In this document: positions 24,086 through 35,999 of the stretch, one piece after another | How positions within the stretch are numbered: position 1 is the first letter of the stretch | How the letters are laid out: the number at the start of each line of letters is the position of its first letter | Origin: Limnomonas spitsbergensis | Taxonomy: Eukaryota; Chlorophyta; Chlorophyceae; Chlamydomonadales | Reading direction: 5' to 3' | DNA: 64,000 nt | Assembly: GCA_037349105.1 (NCBI GenBank) | Contig: JAYJMM010000116.1 | Location: 3,162,001-3,226,000, forward strand | Notes under the pieces: generated by a model | Seen by the model: the letters and a program-made list of their open reading frames with translations, nothing else | Told to the model about the DNA's origin: nothing | Databases searched by the model: none | Program-made: the position numbers and the translations under genes

Positions 24086-24663
24086 TGTGTGTAATTGAAT
24101 GGCGAAATCAGCTCACCGTGGAATGAGTGGATGCTGCTACACAGGCAGATGGACAGCAAGCAGTGCACGGCGGATGCTGCGAATCAGGCAGACAGACAGC
24201 AAGCAGTGGATGTTGCTAAACAGACAGAAAGTCGGAAGTAATGCACATGATTTTGCCACTGGACTTCGGTCAGTGTGGGGCTGGAATTTATTTTGTTAGT
24301 TTGCACACCGGCATGCACCCTAGAAAAAAAACTCCTTTTCCTGTAGGCCCCCCCTCCCCCAGCAGACGCCGTACATCCTTCTGGTACAGCCCATCGCTTC
24401 CCCTTTTTACAGCTGTGGCTCTGCAATAGCTCAAGGTACGACGAACCCTCTCTTACTATCTGTCGGACGCATCTGCTGAACGGCATCCTCGACCCTCGCC
24501 GTCCGCCCAACTGGAGGAGCTACCCGTGGTCGCCCAGACTTGAGCAGCGTCAAGCAACGCTCGCGCTGCATTGCATCTATAAGAACCCACGCAATTAAAA
24601 TCGCGACTGGGCCTCTGACTCGTACCGTGCAAACTTGTGTCAAACAAGGAAACCTGCGACGCG

Positions 24664-27600
24664 ATGGCCGCCACGGCCGGCCCCGACGGAATGCTGATGC
24701 TCAGTCTGCGTACGAGACCCGGTAGCCCGTTCATTTCCTTCGTGTCCATTAAGGCGCACAGCCAAAAGCCGCCGGGCGAGTCCTCGATCGGCCATGGGCC
24801 CTCCCTCTTCATTTCGGGCCTACCTCTTGGCTTCGATGAGGAGGCGGTTGAGGCCGTGTTCACCTGCTTCGGGACGGTTCAACAGGTCGTGCTACACCAA
24901 AATAAGGTCAGGAGGCCGGATGCATGCTCCTTGAGGCTCCGCATGGCATGGCGCCGCCGCATGCCGCATGGGCAAAAAACCACGTGCATGCCGTGGTGAT
25001 GCATGGGATGGTACAGGGGATGGCCATCCATACTCAATGGTTGAGGGATTGACCATGCCAAAAGATCCTTTCTCTCTCCCTGTCTAGGACACCGGATTCC
25101 AAGCTCCTGCCCCATCACATAGGATGTGGGTATGGCAGCACCTTGGATTGGGTTGCTGGGTATCCATAGCACTCTGTGTGAACGCATGGTACAGGTTCTG
25201 CCCCCTCACATGCTTCTACCCCCTGGCATGGGAGATTAGCATAATTGCACCATGGTCTTTGCTGTGCATGGTAGCTGGAATGGAGCTTGCTCATCCCCTA
25301 CCAGCCCCGCACGGCCGAGCGTCCAGCGGGGCTCAGAGGGTATGCACCATCCTAAACAGGAGATGGCACGGGAAGATGTGTATGCACGGGTGGCACTTGA
25401 GCATAACGGTAGTTGATTCATCTTGACAAATTATTGAGCAGGCGTTTGTCTGTGAGCAGGGTGCCAAACTAAACTGTGACGTTGGGGACATGCAATTCAG
25501 GTGTAGGCTGGGGAGTGGGGATATGCGATTCAGGGGTACCAGTACTAGGGTGATGCACAGAGGCGTGGACTGCGGGCATACAATCGCAAGTCGTGAATCA
25601 TGGCGTGGCAAAGGGCGATGGCACTTGGCGGATAGTGAGGCCATGCATCACTGGTGTGAAGTGGTGCATGGGACTGAACCAGGTTTTGGAAATCAAGTCT
25701 ATGTAGTGTGTGAAGCATATGCATTATGGAACCTTTTAGTTCTATGAGTCAATAGTGAGTAAGATACGCAGGGAAGGAGGAATGGCAACATATATTACAG
25801 GACCATGAACATCAAATTATTCAGGCATTGACGTCAGGGCCTCGGGCCCTTGCACTGTCCCAGGATGTTGAAGTCGTGGTCTTTTAATGCAAGCGGTCGT
25901 GGTTGTGGTCATTCAATACAAGCGTCTTGCTTGCCAGTTGGCTGCACGTGCTTGCGTTGTGGTCTTTCAATACAAGCGTCTTGCTTGCCAGTTGGCTGCA
26001 CGTGCTTGCGTTGTGGTCATTCAATACAAGCGTCTTGCTCGCTAGTTGGCTGCATGTGCTTGCGTTGTGGTCATTCAATACAAGCGTCTTGCTCGCTAGT
26101 TGGCTGCACGTGCTTGCGTTGTGGTCATTCAATACAAGCGTCTTGCTTGCCAGTTGGCTGCACGTGCTTGCGTTGTGGTCATTCAATACAAGCGTCTTGC
26201 TTGCCAGTTGGCTGCACGTGCTTGCGTTGTGGTCATTCAATACAAGCGTCTTGCTTGCCAGTTGGCTGCATGTGCTTGCGTTGTGGTCATTCAATGCAAG
26301 CGTCTTGCTTGCCAGTTGGCTGCACGTGCTTGCGTTGTGGTCATTCAATGCAAGCGTCTTGCTTGCCAGTTGGCTGCACGTGCTTGCGTTGTGGTCATTC
26401 AATACAAGCGTCTTGCTTGCCAGTTGGCTACATGTGCTTGCGTTGTGGTCATTCAATACAAGCGTCTTGCTTGCTAGTTGGCTGCACGTGCTTGCGTTGT
26501 GGTCATTCAATACAAGCGTCTTGCTTGCCAGTTGGCTGCACGTGCTTGCGTTGTGGTCATTCAATACAAGCGTCTTGCTTGCCAGTTGGCTGCATGTGCT
26601 TGCGTTGTGGTCATTCAATACAAGCGTCTTGCTTGCCAGTTGGCTGCACGTGCTTGCGTTGTGGTCTTTCAATACAAGCGTCTTGCTTGCCAGTTGGCTG
26701 CACGTGCTTGCGTTGTGGTCATTCAATACAAGCGTCTTGCTTGCCAGTTGGCTGCACGTGCTTGCGTTGTGGTCATTCAATGCAAGCGTCTTGCTTGCCA
26801 GTTGGCTGCACGTGCTTGCGTTGTGGTCATTCAATGCAAGCGTCTTGCTTGCCAGTTGGCTGCATGTGCTTGCGTTGTGGTCATTCAATGCAAGCGTCTT
26901 GCTTGCCAGTTGGCTGCACGAGCTTGCGTTGTGGTCATTCAATGCAAGCGTCTTGCTTGCCAGTTGGCTGCACGTGCTTGCGTTGTGGTCATTCAATACA
27001 AGCGTCTTGCTTGCCAGTTGGCTGCACGTGCTTGCGTTGTGGTCATTCAATACAAGCGTCTTGCTTGCCAGTTGGCTGCACGTGCTTGCGTTGTGGTCAT
27101 TCAATACAAGCGTCTTGCTTGCCAGTTGGCTGCATGTGCTTGCGTTGTGGTCATTCAATACAAGCGTCTTGCTTGCCAGTTGGCTGCACGTGCTTGCGTT
27201 GTGGTCTTTCAATACAAGCGTCTTGCTTGCCAGTTGGCTGCACGTGCTTGCGTTGTGGTCATTCAATACAAGCGTCTTGCTTGCCAGTTGGCTGCACGTG
27301 CTTGCGTTGTGGTCATTCAATGCAAGCGTCTTGCTTGCCAGTTGGCTGCACGTGCTTGCGTTGTGGTCATTCAATGCAAGCGTCTTGCTTGCCAGTTGGC
27401 TGCATGTGCTTGCGTTGTGGTCATTCAATGCAAGCGTCTTGCTTGCCAGTTGGCTGCACGAGCTTGCGTTGTGGTCATTCAATGCAAGCGTCTTGCTTGC
27501 CAGTTGGCTGCACGTGCTTGCGTTGTGGTCATTCAATACAAGCGTCTTGCTTGCCAGTTGGCTGCACGTGCTTGCGTTGTGGTCATTCAATACAAGCGTC

Positions 27601-30600
27601 TTGCTTGCCAGTTGGCTGCACGTGCTTGCGTTGTGGTCATTCAATACAAGCGTCTTGCTTGCCAGTTGGCTGCATGTGCTTGCGTTGTGGTCATTCAATA
27701 CAAGCGTCTTGCTTGCCAGTTGGCTGCACGTGCTTGCGTTGTGGTCTTTCAATACAAGCGTCTTGCTTGCCAGTTGGCTGCACGTGCTTGCGTTGTGGTC
27801 TTTCAATACAAGCGTCTTGCTTGCCAGTTGGCTGCACGTGCTTGCGTTGTGGTCATTCAATACAAGCGTCTTGCTTGCCAGTTGGCTGCACGTGCTTGCG
27901 TTGTGGTCATTCAATACAAGCGTCTTGCTTGCCAGTTGGCTGCACGTGCTTGCGTTGTGGTCATTCAATGCAAGCGTCTTGCTTGCCAGTTGGCTGCACG
28001 TGCTTGCGTTGTGGTCATTCAATGCAAGCGTCTTGCTTGCCAGTTGGCTGCATGTGCTTGCGTTGTGGTCATTCAATGCAAGCGTCTTGCTTGCCAGTTG
28101 GCTGCACGAGCTTGCGTTGTGGTCATTCAATGCAAGCGTCTTGCTTGCCAGTTGGCTGCACGTGCTTGCGTTGTGGTCATTCAATGCAAGCGTCTTGCTT
28201 GCCAGTTGGCTGCACGTGCTTGCGTTGTGGTCATTCAATACAAGCGTCTTGCTTGCCAGTTGGCTGCACGTGCTTGCGTTGTGGTCATTCAATACAAGCG
28301 TCTTGCTTGCCAGTTGGCTGCATGTGCTTGCGTTGTGGTCATTCAATACAAGCGTCTTGCTTGCCAGTTGGCTGCACGTGCTTGCGTTGTGGTCTTTCAA
28401 TACAAGCGTCTTGCTTGCCAGTTGGCTGCACGTGCTTGCGTTGTGGTCTTTCAATACAAGCGTCTTGCCTGCCAGTTGGCTGCACGTGATTGCGTTGTGG
28501 TCATTCAATACAAGCGTCTTGCTTGCCAGTTGGCTGCACGTGCTTGCGTTGTGGTCATTCAATACAAGCGTCTTGCTTGCCAGTTGGCTGCACGTGCTTG
28601 CGTTGTGGTCATTCAATGCAAGCGTCTTGCTTGCCAGTTGGCTGCACGTGCTTGCGTTGTGGTCATTCAATACAAGCGTCTTGCTTGCCAGTTGGCTGCA
28701 TGTGCTTGCGTTGTGGTCATTCAATGCAAGCGTCTTGCTTGCCAGTTGGCTGCACGTGCTTGCGTTGTGGTCATTCAATGCAAGCGTCTTGCTTGCCAGT
28801 TGGCTGCACGTGCTTGCGTTGTGGTCATTCAATGCAAGCGGTGGGGGGAGCTTTGTCCTCCGTTGCTATCTGCTACATCGGCAGCTGCCAACATAATGGC
28901 CCCCCCCCTCCTGGCAGCGCTGTGTATATAAATTTCCAGTACCGGTACACCCACGATGATTCTAGGGTTCAGGGTTTTGGGGACAAAGAAACAGACGTTC
29001 ATAAGAAGGTGAGCAAGGGTGCCCTAGGTCCAGGCACCTGTCAGCACTCCCAGTCGGTGCCAGGGAGTTTCAAATACGGTACCTGTATGTGCTGCTTTTA
29101 GTGACAAGGCACTTTCAGTAGCCAGTAGCTTTATACTGTGGTCTCAAACAGCTTAAAAAGGCGAAGTAGATCTGAGGGGAGCAACACAAATCAAGTACTT
29201 TGATTTTTTATCTGGAATGTGTCCGGTGGATTTATTTGAAACGCTTGATTTTGGTGGACCCCAAACTGCCTTCGAGGTCAGGATTTATTAAAAAAGACAC
29301 TGGCCGGATTGGAAGCCAGGTCTGGAAGCCATGTGGATCCCGACCTGGCTTCTAGACCCTCTAATGTAACGGCAAGGTTTCATACAAATCGATAAGACTG
29401 TGATGCTTACAGCAACAATGAAATCTGGAGACATTGAAAGTGGTCTGTGATTGCTGGACATGTGACTGTTGGCGTCAACTTTGTAACAACAACTGCTGGG
29501 ATTTCTTTGTCTCTGTTGTGCACATGCGATCACACCAACACTGGAATTCAAGGACCTAACTCGTCTGCTGCCCTCTGCTGCAGAGGTCCGGCATGGTTGT
29601 CTTTGAGGAACCAGGCGCGATCAAGCTGGCCTTGGCTGCTGCGGTGGCACGTTCCATCGTGGAATGGTCTTTGGAAGAATCCGAAGAGCCTGCCGGAGTC
29701 AAAGGTGGGACATGAATGCGTTGCGTTTATAATTCTGACTTTGCTGCTGCCCTGCTTTCACCAACCAGTTTGGAAGTGCCCTCTAGCGCGTGTGGAGCAG
29801 TGTTTCAGTGCGTGTTAATGTACCTTCGGGGGGCCACCGGGCGGCCATTTTCTGTGGCCCAAGCAGTAGGGCTTGCTGCACCAGGTGACCACGACCTTTG
29901 GCTGTGATGTAGCTGAATTGTAGCTGAAGCACGCTAAAATAACCATTGGTGTGGAGGTGCTCCCTATGCTGTAAGACCCGCTGATTGAGCTACCGGTATG
30001 TAACCGAGTGAAACTGAAAGCCTCCATTTCAATCTCGACCCACTCCCTTTTGCTGTTTCCTTGCAGCCTGGGTCCAGCGTCACAAGGCGCTGCGGCCAGG
30101 GAACGCAGCGCTCCAGAAAGAGGTGCGACAGTGATGCACGCTGTTTATGATAGGGTGCCTCAGATGTGCCTCTGATATACAGGGTGCCTCAGATGTACAG
30201 GATGCCTCAGATATACAGGGTGCCTCAGATGTACAGGGTGACTCAGATGTACAAGGTGCCTCAGATGTACAGGATGCCTCAGATGTACAGGGGTCCTCAG
30301 ATGTACAGGGTGCCTCAGATGTACAGGGGTCCTCAGATGTACAGGGTGCCTCAGATGTACAGGGTGCCTCAGATGTACAGGGTGCCTCAGATGTACAGGG
30401 TGCCTCAGATATACAGGGTGCCTCAGATGTGCCTCAGATGTAATTCAGCTGCATCCCGGCCTACAGCCATGGAGGCCTGGTGTAGCAAGCCCTGCTGTGT
30501 CGGCCACGGGCTGTAGGCCGGCCGGCCTGTGTATGGTCCTTATCGGCTCAGTTGTGGCTGCCCAGCCGACTGCGGAAGGTCCTCTGGTGCGCACTTACAC

Positions 30601-33120
30601 GAGCACTGGTGCAGCGGCTATTAGTTGGGCGCCCATATTTTTGAGGACGGCGTGCAGGTGGAACGTCATAACTGGTGCAGCGGCGCCGGAATCGCCCCCC
30701 ACACCACGTACCTTTTAACAGCCTGGGGCCTGCTGTAAGTTTGAAAGGGATTTGATGGGAATATCTTGAATGTGCAATCAAGCCCTCAGTCACTCACGGT
30801 CCAGACCAAGGGGTGGCAAGCAGTGATTCTTTTAGTGACTTTGGCCATTCATTGTTAGGTACTGAAATCCTTGAAAGGCCTCTATCACTCACAGTCCAGC
30901 CCAGCCAGGGGGTGGCAAGACCCACTGCCTGCGTGAACAAGTTCAGAATCTTCCCTGCTCATCACTGGCATATAGTACGAGCATGCACAGCAGCGTATTG
31001 CATCTGCCCTTGCATCTGCCAGCCTGTCAGGGTGCCTTGTTTTCTGCTCAGTGATGCACTCAGATGCTGCCCCTAGCCAAGATTCAAGGAGGGTGTCATG
31101 GGCATCTTAACTTCCACAAATTGAATGTGCCAGACACTTCAGAACTTGGCAAGGACAACAGGCAATACAACCGTCTGTGACTGTAGAAGATCTGAGCACC
31201 TCACACATTTGCTTTTGCAAGCACCTTATGGGTGATGATTTTCCGTCATTTCTGTCGACCTCTTTCAAGTCCCCTGCTTTCCTCCCCTCTCCCTCTCTGC
31301 AGCTGGACACCTGGGTTGCTGCATTTGAGGAAGAGGAGGCCAGGAAGAGCAAGCAAAGGGTAGCGGCCATGGCGGAGGATGGGTGGACAGTGGTGGTGCG
31401 CAGCAAGGTACGTGTGGGGGACTGGTGGTGGGCGGACATTGGTGGTCTTCAGCTAAGTAAGTTGTGGGCTGGTGATGGCTTGTAGAGTATGAGATAGACA
31501 TTCATGTGATTCCTGGTACCGGTGAGTGTTAAGAGCCTGCAGTACAAGATTTGCATGAGGAGGTGGATGGATCTAAGTTGTAGCCTCTAAAACGTCAAAC
31601 TTGAAGCCCTAGCCAGCAAACCCTTCTTAAGTTACTGTGCATCAATTTACTGTACAACAGACCCCTAAACCCTAAGCCCTAAACCCTAAACCCTTTACTG
31701 TGCATCAGAGCCTCTGACTTCGCGCTTGCCTCGTCCCTGTACCCTGAGTCGTGAAACATGTGCCCGCATGCTTGAAACCTGGACCATTCAGCATTTGCCG
31801 CCATGCCTGGATCCAGGGACGGGCCAAGACCTCGGACGCTGATGGACCGGTGGTGCGGAGCGGGGGCCTCGGCCCCGCTGCCGCCCAGTTATTGAAGGAA
31901 AAGAGCCTGGCTAACAAGCAGGGCAACAACTTCTACAGCTTTCAGCAGAGGGACAAGAGAAGAACCGGTGGGTTGCAGGCACATAGCACTGATAGTAAGG
32001 GACAATTGGCCGCTAGGGGACAGTTGGCAGCTAGGGGACAGCTGGCAGCAAGTGTGAAAAAAACTTTCCGCCCCCAACAGAGGGACAGCAAAATATTTGT
32101 TGGGCTGCTGGTACGTTGCAAACCCTCATGTTATACCCTCATGGTAGTTGGTGGGATGTGTCCCCAGAGGAGGGGAGCTATTCAGGTACCTAGCAGATGG
32201 AAATCTGAAGGGAAAAGGTGTCATCTTAAGCAGGTAGCTTGCCTTCTAATGGTGGCCTGGTATATATAGGGACTGGTGGCCAGGGCAGGCCCCATGGTAT
32301 GCAGTGAGAGGACAAAGCAAATTGTTAGAGTGGCAATCTTGTCCAGTGCGCTGACAAGCATATTGCAGCCCAGGGGGTAGAACCAAACACATGGGTAGCC
32401 TTCTCCTGGTTAAGGCCTAGCTCTTCATCTGTGGTCTATGACGTAACGGTATCCCCTATTTATCATGCACGTGTGCGCGTGAACGCAAGAAATATGGCAA
32501 ACCTACGGCCCAGTGCGACTGTACAAATCCCGGTATGCCTCCATCTGTCTCCTGTTTCTCTGTATGTCCCTGTATCCTATTGTCAGGGCACTACAAAAAG
32601 AGGCACTGTCTCTTGACCACCAGGCTGGTCAATCAACAGGGATGTGAAGACCCCTTCAGGTTCAGGTTAAACCCTGCAAACCAGGGCGAACAGACCAACG
32701 AATCAGCCGTAGGACATGAAGTACCCACAGGGTTCAGGGTTTAGGCCTTATGGCCCATGTCTGTTGTTGTGAGGAGGAGACTTTGTTCATAGATTTTACC
32801 ATCCAGGCTGTTCACCAGGAGCAAACCCCCTCTTGGCCGCCGCCGTGTGGCCATCACTGGGCCGATGCAGACCATACCATGGCACTGACCTATGGCCGGT
32901 GACTTTAACAGTAGGGCATCCTGCATTAGGACCCCACAGCCACAGGCCGCGACATTAAGCTTGAGTGTAGTAGCTGAATCATCTTAGATAAACAGCGCCC
33001 ATCTCACCTCTCCCGTGTTGCTTGTGCGCTGCAGAGCTGATGGACCTGCGCAGGCAGTTTGATCAAGACAAGAAGAAAATAGCGGAGCTGCGCCAGAGCC
33101 GAAATTTCAAGCCTTACTAG
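24664..33120 (+). CDS. RRP7: RRP7-like ribosomal RNA processing protein
   Basis: Rrp7 acts in small-subunit (pre-18S) rRNA maturation in the nucleolus. Six exons chain in phase: 24664-24906, 29584-29704, 30067-30122, 31303-31407, 31817-31967, 33035-33120; 762 nt, 253 residues plus TAG. The first exon holds the N-terminal RRM-like part (GPSLFISGLPLGFDEEAVEA then TCFGTVQQVVL); the second continues RSGMVVFEEPGAIKLALAAA. The third (WVQRHKALRPGNAALQKE) and fourth (LDTWVAAFEEEEARK then AEDGWTVVVRSK) match the Rrp7 region before the C-terminal domain. The fifth has NNFYSFQQRDKRR, and the last ends LRRQFDQDKKKIAELRQSRN then FKPY, the hallmark Rrp7 C-terminus. ATG 24664 fits the conserved start of coding character. 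The first intron is about 4.7 kb and contains a 54-bp tandem array; intron 3 contains an 18-bp array. Confidence 0.88.
25885..28842. repeat. Tandem array of about 54 units of 54 bp in RRP7 intron 1
   Basis: The unit can be read from CAGTTGGCTGCACGTGCTTG through CGTTGTGGTCATTCAATACA to AGCGTCTTGCTTGC. The anchor AGCGTCTTGC at 25921 and at 28783 are exactly 53 periods apart, so no net indel has accumulated. Variant units (CACGAGC at 26918, 27458 and 28106) are 540 and 648 bp apart, meaning blocks of 10 to 12 units were duplicated. Since 54 is divisible by 3 and the unit lacks stops in several frames, open frames of about 800 to 1000 codons appear on both strands; these are not credible proteins. 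Most units contain the palindrome GCACGTGC. Confidence 0.97.
29312..29352. other. Perfect 11-bp inverted repeat
   Basis: GAAGCCAGGTC at 29312-29322 pairs with GACCTGGCTTC at 29342-29352 over a 19-nt loop, in RRP7 intron 1. Role unknown. Confidence 0.6.
29818..29940 (-). mobile_element. SINE-like dispersed repeat, copy 3
   Basis: Read on the - strand: TTCAGCTACAATTCAGCTAC, ATCACAGCC, then CCTGGTGCAGCAAGCCCTAC, TGCTTGGGCCAC and a GCCGCCCGGTGGCC block. This is one of the most complete copies. It lies in RRP7 intron 2. Confidence 0.65.
30160..30452 (+). repeat. 18-bp minisatellite in RRP7 intron 3
   Basis: About 15 units of TACAGGGTGCCTCAGATG with a few substitutions (GTGACTCAG, GGGTCCTCAG, ATATACAGG). 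The period is a multiple of 3, so several frames stay open. The array ends directly at a SINE-like copy. Confidence 0.95.
30443..30600 (+). mobile_element. SINE-like dispersed repeat, copy 4
   Basis: Reads TAATTCAGCTGCATCCCGGC, CTACAGCCATGGAGGCC, then TGGTGTAGCAAGCCCTGCTG and TCGGCCACGGGC. It abuts the 18-bp array. Confidence 0.6.
31660..31698. repeat. Internal telomere-like CCCTAAA run
   Basis: CCCCTAAACCCTAAG is followed by CCCTAAACCCTAAACCC inside an RRP7 intron. This is the plant/algal (TTTAGGG) telomere repeat in a short interstitial block of about five units, one mutated. Confidence 0.8.
31996..32056. repeat. Triplicated 16-bp motif
   Basis: GGACAATTGGCCGCTAG, GGACAGTTGGCAGCTAG and GGACAGCTGGCAGCAAG follow one another shortly after the donor of RRP7 exon 5. 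Confidence 0.7.
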
Positions 33121-33589
33121 CCGGGAAGATGTGAAAGATAATGTTTTCGAGTTTTCGAGCTTTTACCAGACATAAGAAAAAAACAAGCCATAAACGCAGC
33201 TTGATAAATGCCAGCTGAGATCGCAGGACTGCCTCTGGAAGAGGTGCCTCTGCAGCTGTAGCCAGGCTGCTGCTTATGCAGCCTTTTTCGTGGTATATTT
33301 GACGCAGGTCGCTTGGCCTTGATGTCGGTGATTCCTCAAAGCTACCATGTTGCCTATGAATTTCTTCAAAACAGCTTTTTAACCCTCCCCCCTTTCCTAT
33401 CTTGCACCCAATACTTGTGCCTTCTCCTGGGACAAAACGCACTTAAAGACCGGATGAAAAATGCTCTTGTCAAGCTGTACAACTTAAGGATGATGGGGCC
33501 TACACTTGTTATTTGTTGCCCCCCCCCTCCCCATCCCCACGCACCTGTGTGCATCTACGTGCGCATGTGTTTAGCTGAATTTCAGCACC

Positions 33590-34905
33590 TGTGTGCGTCT
33601 GGGACACGGAGACGGGACGTCCATAACATAACACCTCTGGGCCCTGCTGAAAAAAGCTCAGCCGCGTGGGCGCCCAACTATCCCGTCCGGAGAAAAAAAA
33701 GTTAAGAGAAAATGGAGAGGGAGAATGACACTAAGGAAAAAGAAATACCCGAAAAGGGAAAGGCAGTCTGAAGTATCCCCGCCCCGCTCAGGCCTTCAAC
33801 AAGGAAGCAACAGAGCAACAAATTAACAAAAAAGGGGTAGGAAAACCTTTTTCCCCAAGAAGGCAAAGAAAAGCAACAAACTAGGCCTCAACAAGGCCGA
33901 CCACGACCTCAACAAAAGCCAGAGCCTCCCACCCAAGCCTGCCTCAGTACAACTGTTGAAAGTCCGTAGCGCCCTCCGGCGGGCATGTCCAACCTCTCTC
34001 CCTAAGCCTCTACCCCTAAGCCTTCACGCTAGGGCAATCGAAGCAGACATGCAGAGCATCCTCCATATGCTCGCCATCTCCCCTTGCCCAACACCGCTGG
34101 CAGCAAGGTCAACGACGTTACACCTCTAGGCAGCAGGGTAGCACACATTGTTGACCGCTCCGCCTTCCTCTCCTGTCAGCTGTGCTAACCGCACTAAGCC
34201 GCAGCCGTAAGTTCGTGCACACTCAAGCGCACGCCCTAATGCTGGTGCGGCTCCTAGCTTGCGCCAACACAGCGCCCGCCGTAGGCTGGACCAAGCGCGG
34301 TAGGCGGCCGCAGACCTGTGCCCGGTGTAGGGGTCCCTGGGATTTCCTCTGCCAGCGCAGTCGCCTGAAGCTACGCCCACTAGGTGTAGCAACTCCGGAC
34401 CGGGGAGCGGCTGCATGTCAGAGACTGCCTCACACAGTTTGAGGACAGCTGCTCCAAGCTCTTACTCCTGCAACGCCTCCTTCAGCTCACCGCACCATGT
34501 GCGCCCTCCAGTGTTCTGTCGAAGCGCGAGCTGCATGTCAGCCGCCTTAACTGCTGCCATGAGTGGGCTGTCTTGCTGTGCTGCAGGTGCCACTGCTGCG
34601 TTGTAGAAGCGGAGCACGTGCTACCACCAGTCTCGTTGTAACGGATGGATCTGCAGCTCCCTCACGACCCCCCAGCTAGCAGAGGAGGTAGGCAGCCCTG
34701 CAGCCTGGCGCAAGTGCTGAAGTAGGCTGGAGTGCATCCTGCTCCGGAGGCAGTGCTGCGGCCGGCGGTGACCGGTGGCCCACACCACATCTCCGTAGTA
34801 CGCCGCAGGCGCTGCATAGACAGCCGCTAGCCGGATGCACGTAGGCAGATGATGCCTCAAACGCACCCTGGCGGCCGTGCGGCAAACACGGCTGTACGGC
34901 TGTAA
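33590..34905 (-). mobile_element. 5'-truncated LINE (RT C-terminal region and zf-RVT finger)
   Basis: On the - strand, going 5' to 3', broken frames read RLRHHLPTCIRLAAVYAAPA, then YYGDVVWATG, then LRQAAGLPTSSASWGVVREL, then QIHPLQRDWW. Further on comes a finger CQRCWARGDGEHMEDALHVC then FDCP. This order (thumb/connection region, then CCHC finger) matches the C-terminal part of algal LINE polyproteins. The catalytic YADD part is absent, as expected for 5' truncation. Several frameshifts show it is dead. The 3' end carries TAACACCTCTGGGCCCTGCT, also present at 23.43 and, diverged, 54.48 kb. Confidence 0.7.
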
Positions 34906-34942
34906 CCCTAAACACTAAACACGGCTGTACGGCTGGAACGCA
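34895..34942. repeat. Direct repeat at LINE edge
   Basis: ACGGCTGTACGGCTG occurs twice, separated by TAACCCTAAACACTAAAC. It marks the upstream edge of the LINE fragment and may record its insertion. Confidence 0.5.
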
Positions 34943-35109
34943 GTGCTGTGTGCTAGGACATGTGCCCTTGGCACCAGAATCCTCTCTCCGTGCCCCTGGC
35001 CTTCATTCTCTTTCCTAATTTCCCAGGCTAGGCTGCCCTCTTCCATTGTGCCCCCTCCGGCCTCGTCCGTGCTGCCAGGTACGCCTGGTCCAGGCCTTTC
35101 CTTCCAGGG

Positions 35110-35998
35110 GTACCTCCATGGCAAAGTCCTGCGGCACGTGGCCAGCTCTCTCAGGCCCAAGGTTGTCCCCCAAGGGCCTTTCTTCCTCCCTTGCAACTGC
35201 TTCCAACGCCATGAACCACGCCAACAGTGATGATACCATTCAGCGCCGCCTCACCCTGGGCCACAAGCTCAGGACGTGGCTGCCAGCCCTGTCATCTCCT
35301 TTTTCCAACACGCTATTGGCGACCAAACTTTATTTTTTAGCAGGGCCCAAAGAGGTAACGTCATTAGCTCCTGATGGCCCACCCCAAGGAGCTAAAATTA
35401 TACAAGCAGAGGCGCTTTGTCCATGCACACTCGCAGCAACCGTCTGGTGGCTTCACCCAGGGGTGTATGCAAGGCTCTCAGCTACTTCTCCACACTATTT
35501 GAGAACCTCGGGCGCCGCGGGCCTTACATACTCTGCCGCCACAGGCTCGGTGACCCATGCAACAGCGACGAGATCCGCGACTATAAGCAAGGCTACCTAT
35601 GGGAAAAGCACGCCTGTGGCTACCAAGAGACGTCTGCTGTTCCCTTGACCATGGCTAAGGACGAGGCCCTTGTGCTGCACATAGACAGCCCTACCTCGCC
35701 TCTAGCAGAAATCCCTAAGCGCCTCTGTTTTGAGCGGGACGCCCTGTTTGTGCAGTAATATTCCTGGTTCAGTCCTTCGCCGGGCAAAGAGGGCGGCCAC
35801 CTCATCTCCTGCCCAACATGCACTGGGCCGACCGGGCATTTTCGGGGGGGGGGCATATTCAGGATTTCCACCTGTCCAGGAGGTGGGTCCCCCCGCACTG
35901 AAAGAGAAAAAAATGCACATCCCAGAGGAAGGGAAGAGGTCGGGAAGAGACAGAGCCGCCATTACCCTCAGGCTAACCACTAGCTCTCTTGCAACTTA
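35110..35998 (+). pseudogene. Broken ORF of unknown, possibly transposon origin
   Basis: Three + strand frames carry successive protein-like segments: first KELKLYKQRRFVHAHSQQPS then GGFTQG; then, after a frameshift near 35460, VCKALSYFSTLFENLGRRGP, LCRHRLGDPC, YLWEKHACGYQETSAVPLTM and IPKRLCFERDALFVQ with a stop at 35756-35758; then another frame with LPNMHWADRAFSG. The segments look like one protein cut by frameshifts, with no splice sites at the breaks. I do not recognise the family. Position next to a LINE suggests a mobile-element ORF, but this is inference. Confidence 0.4.
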
Positions 35999-35999
35999 A

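Noticed and set aside
25850..28931. Open frames of 817 to 997 codons on both strands
   Set aside because: A 54-bp stop-free unit opens several frames at once. The array sits inside an RRP7 intron by phase evidence.
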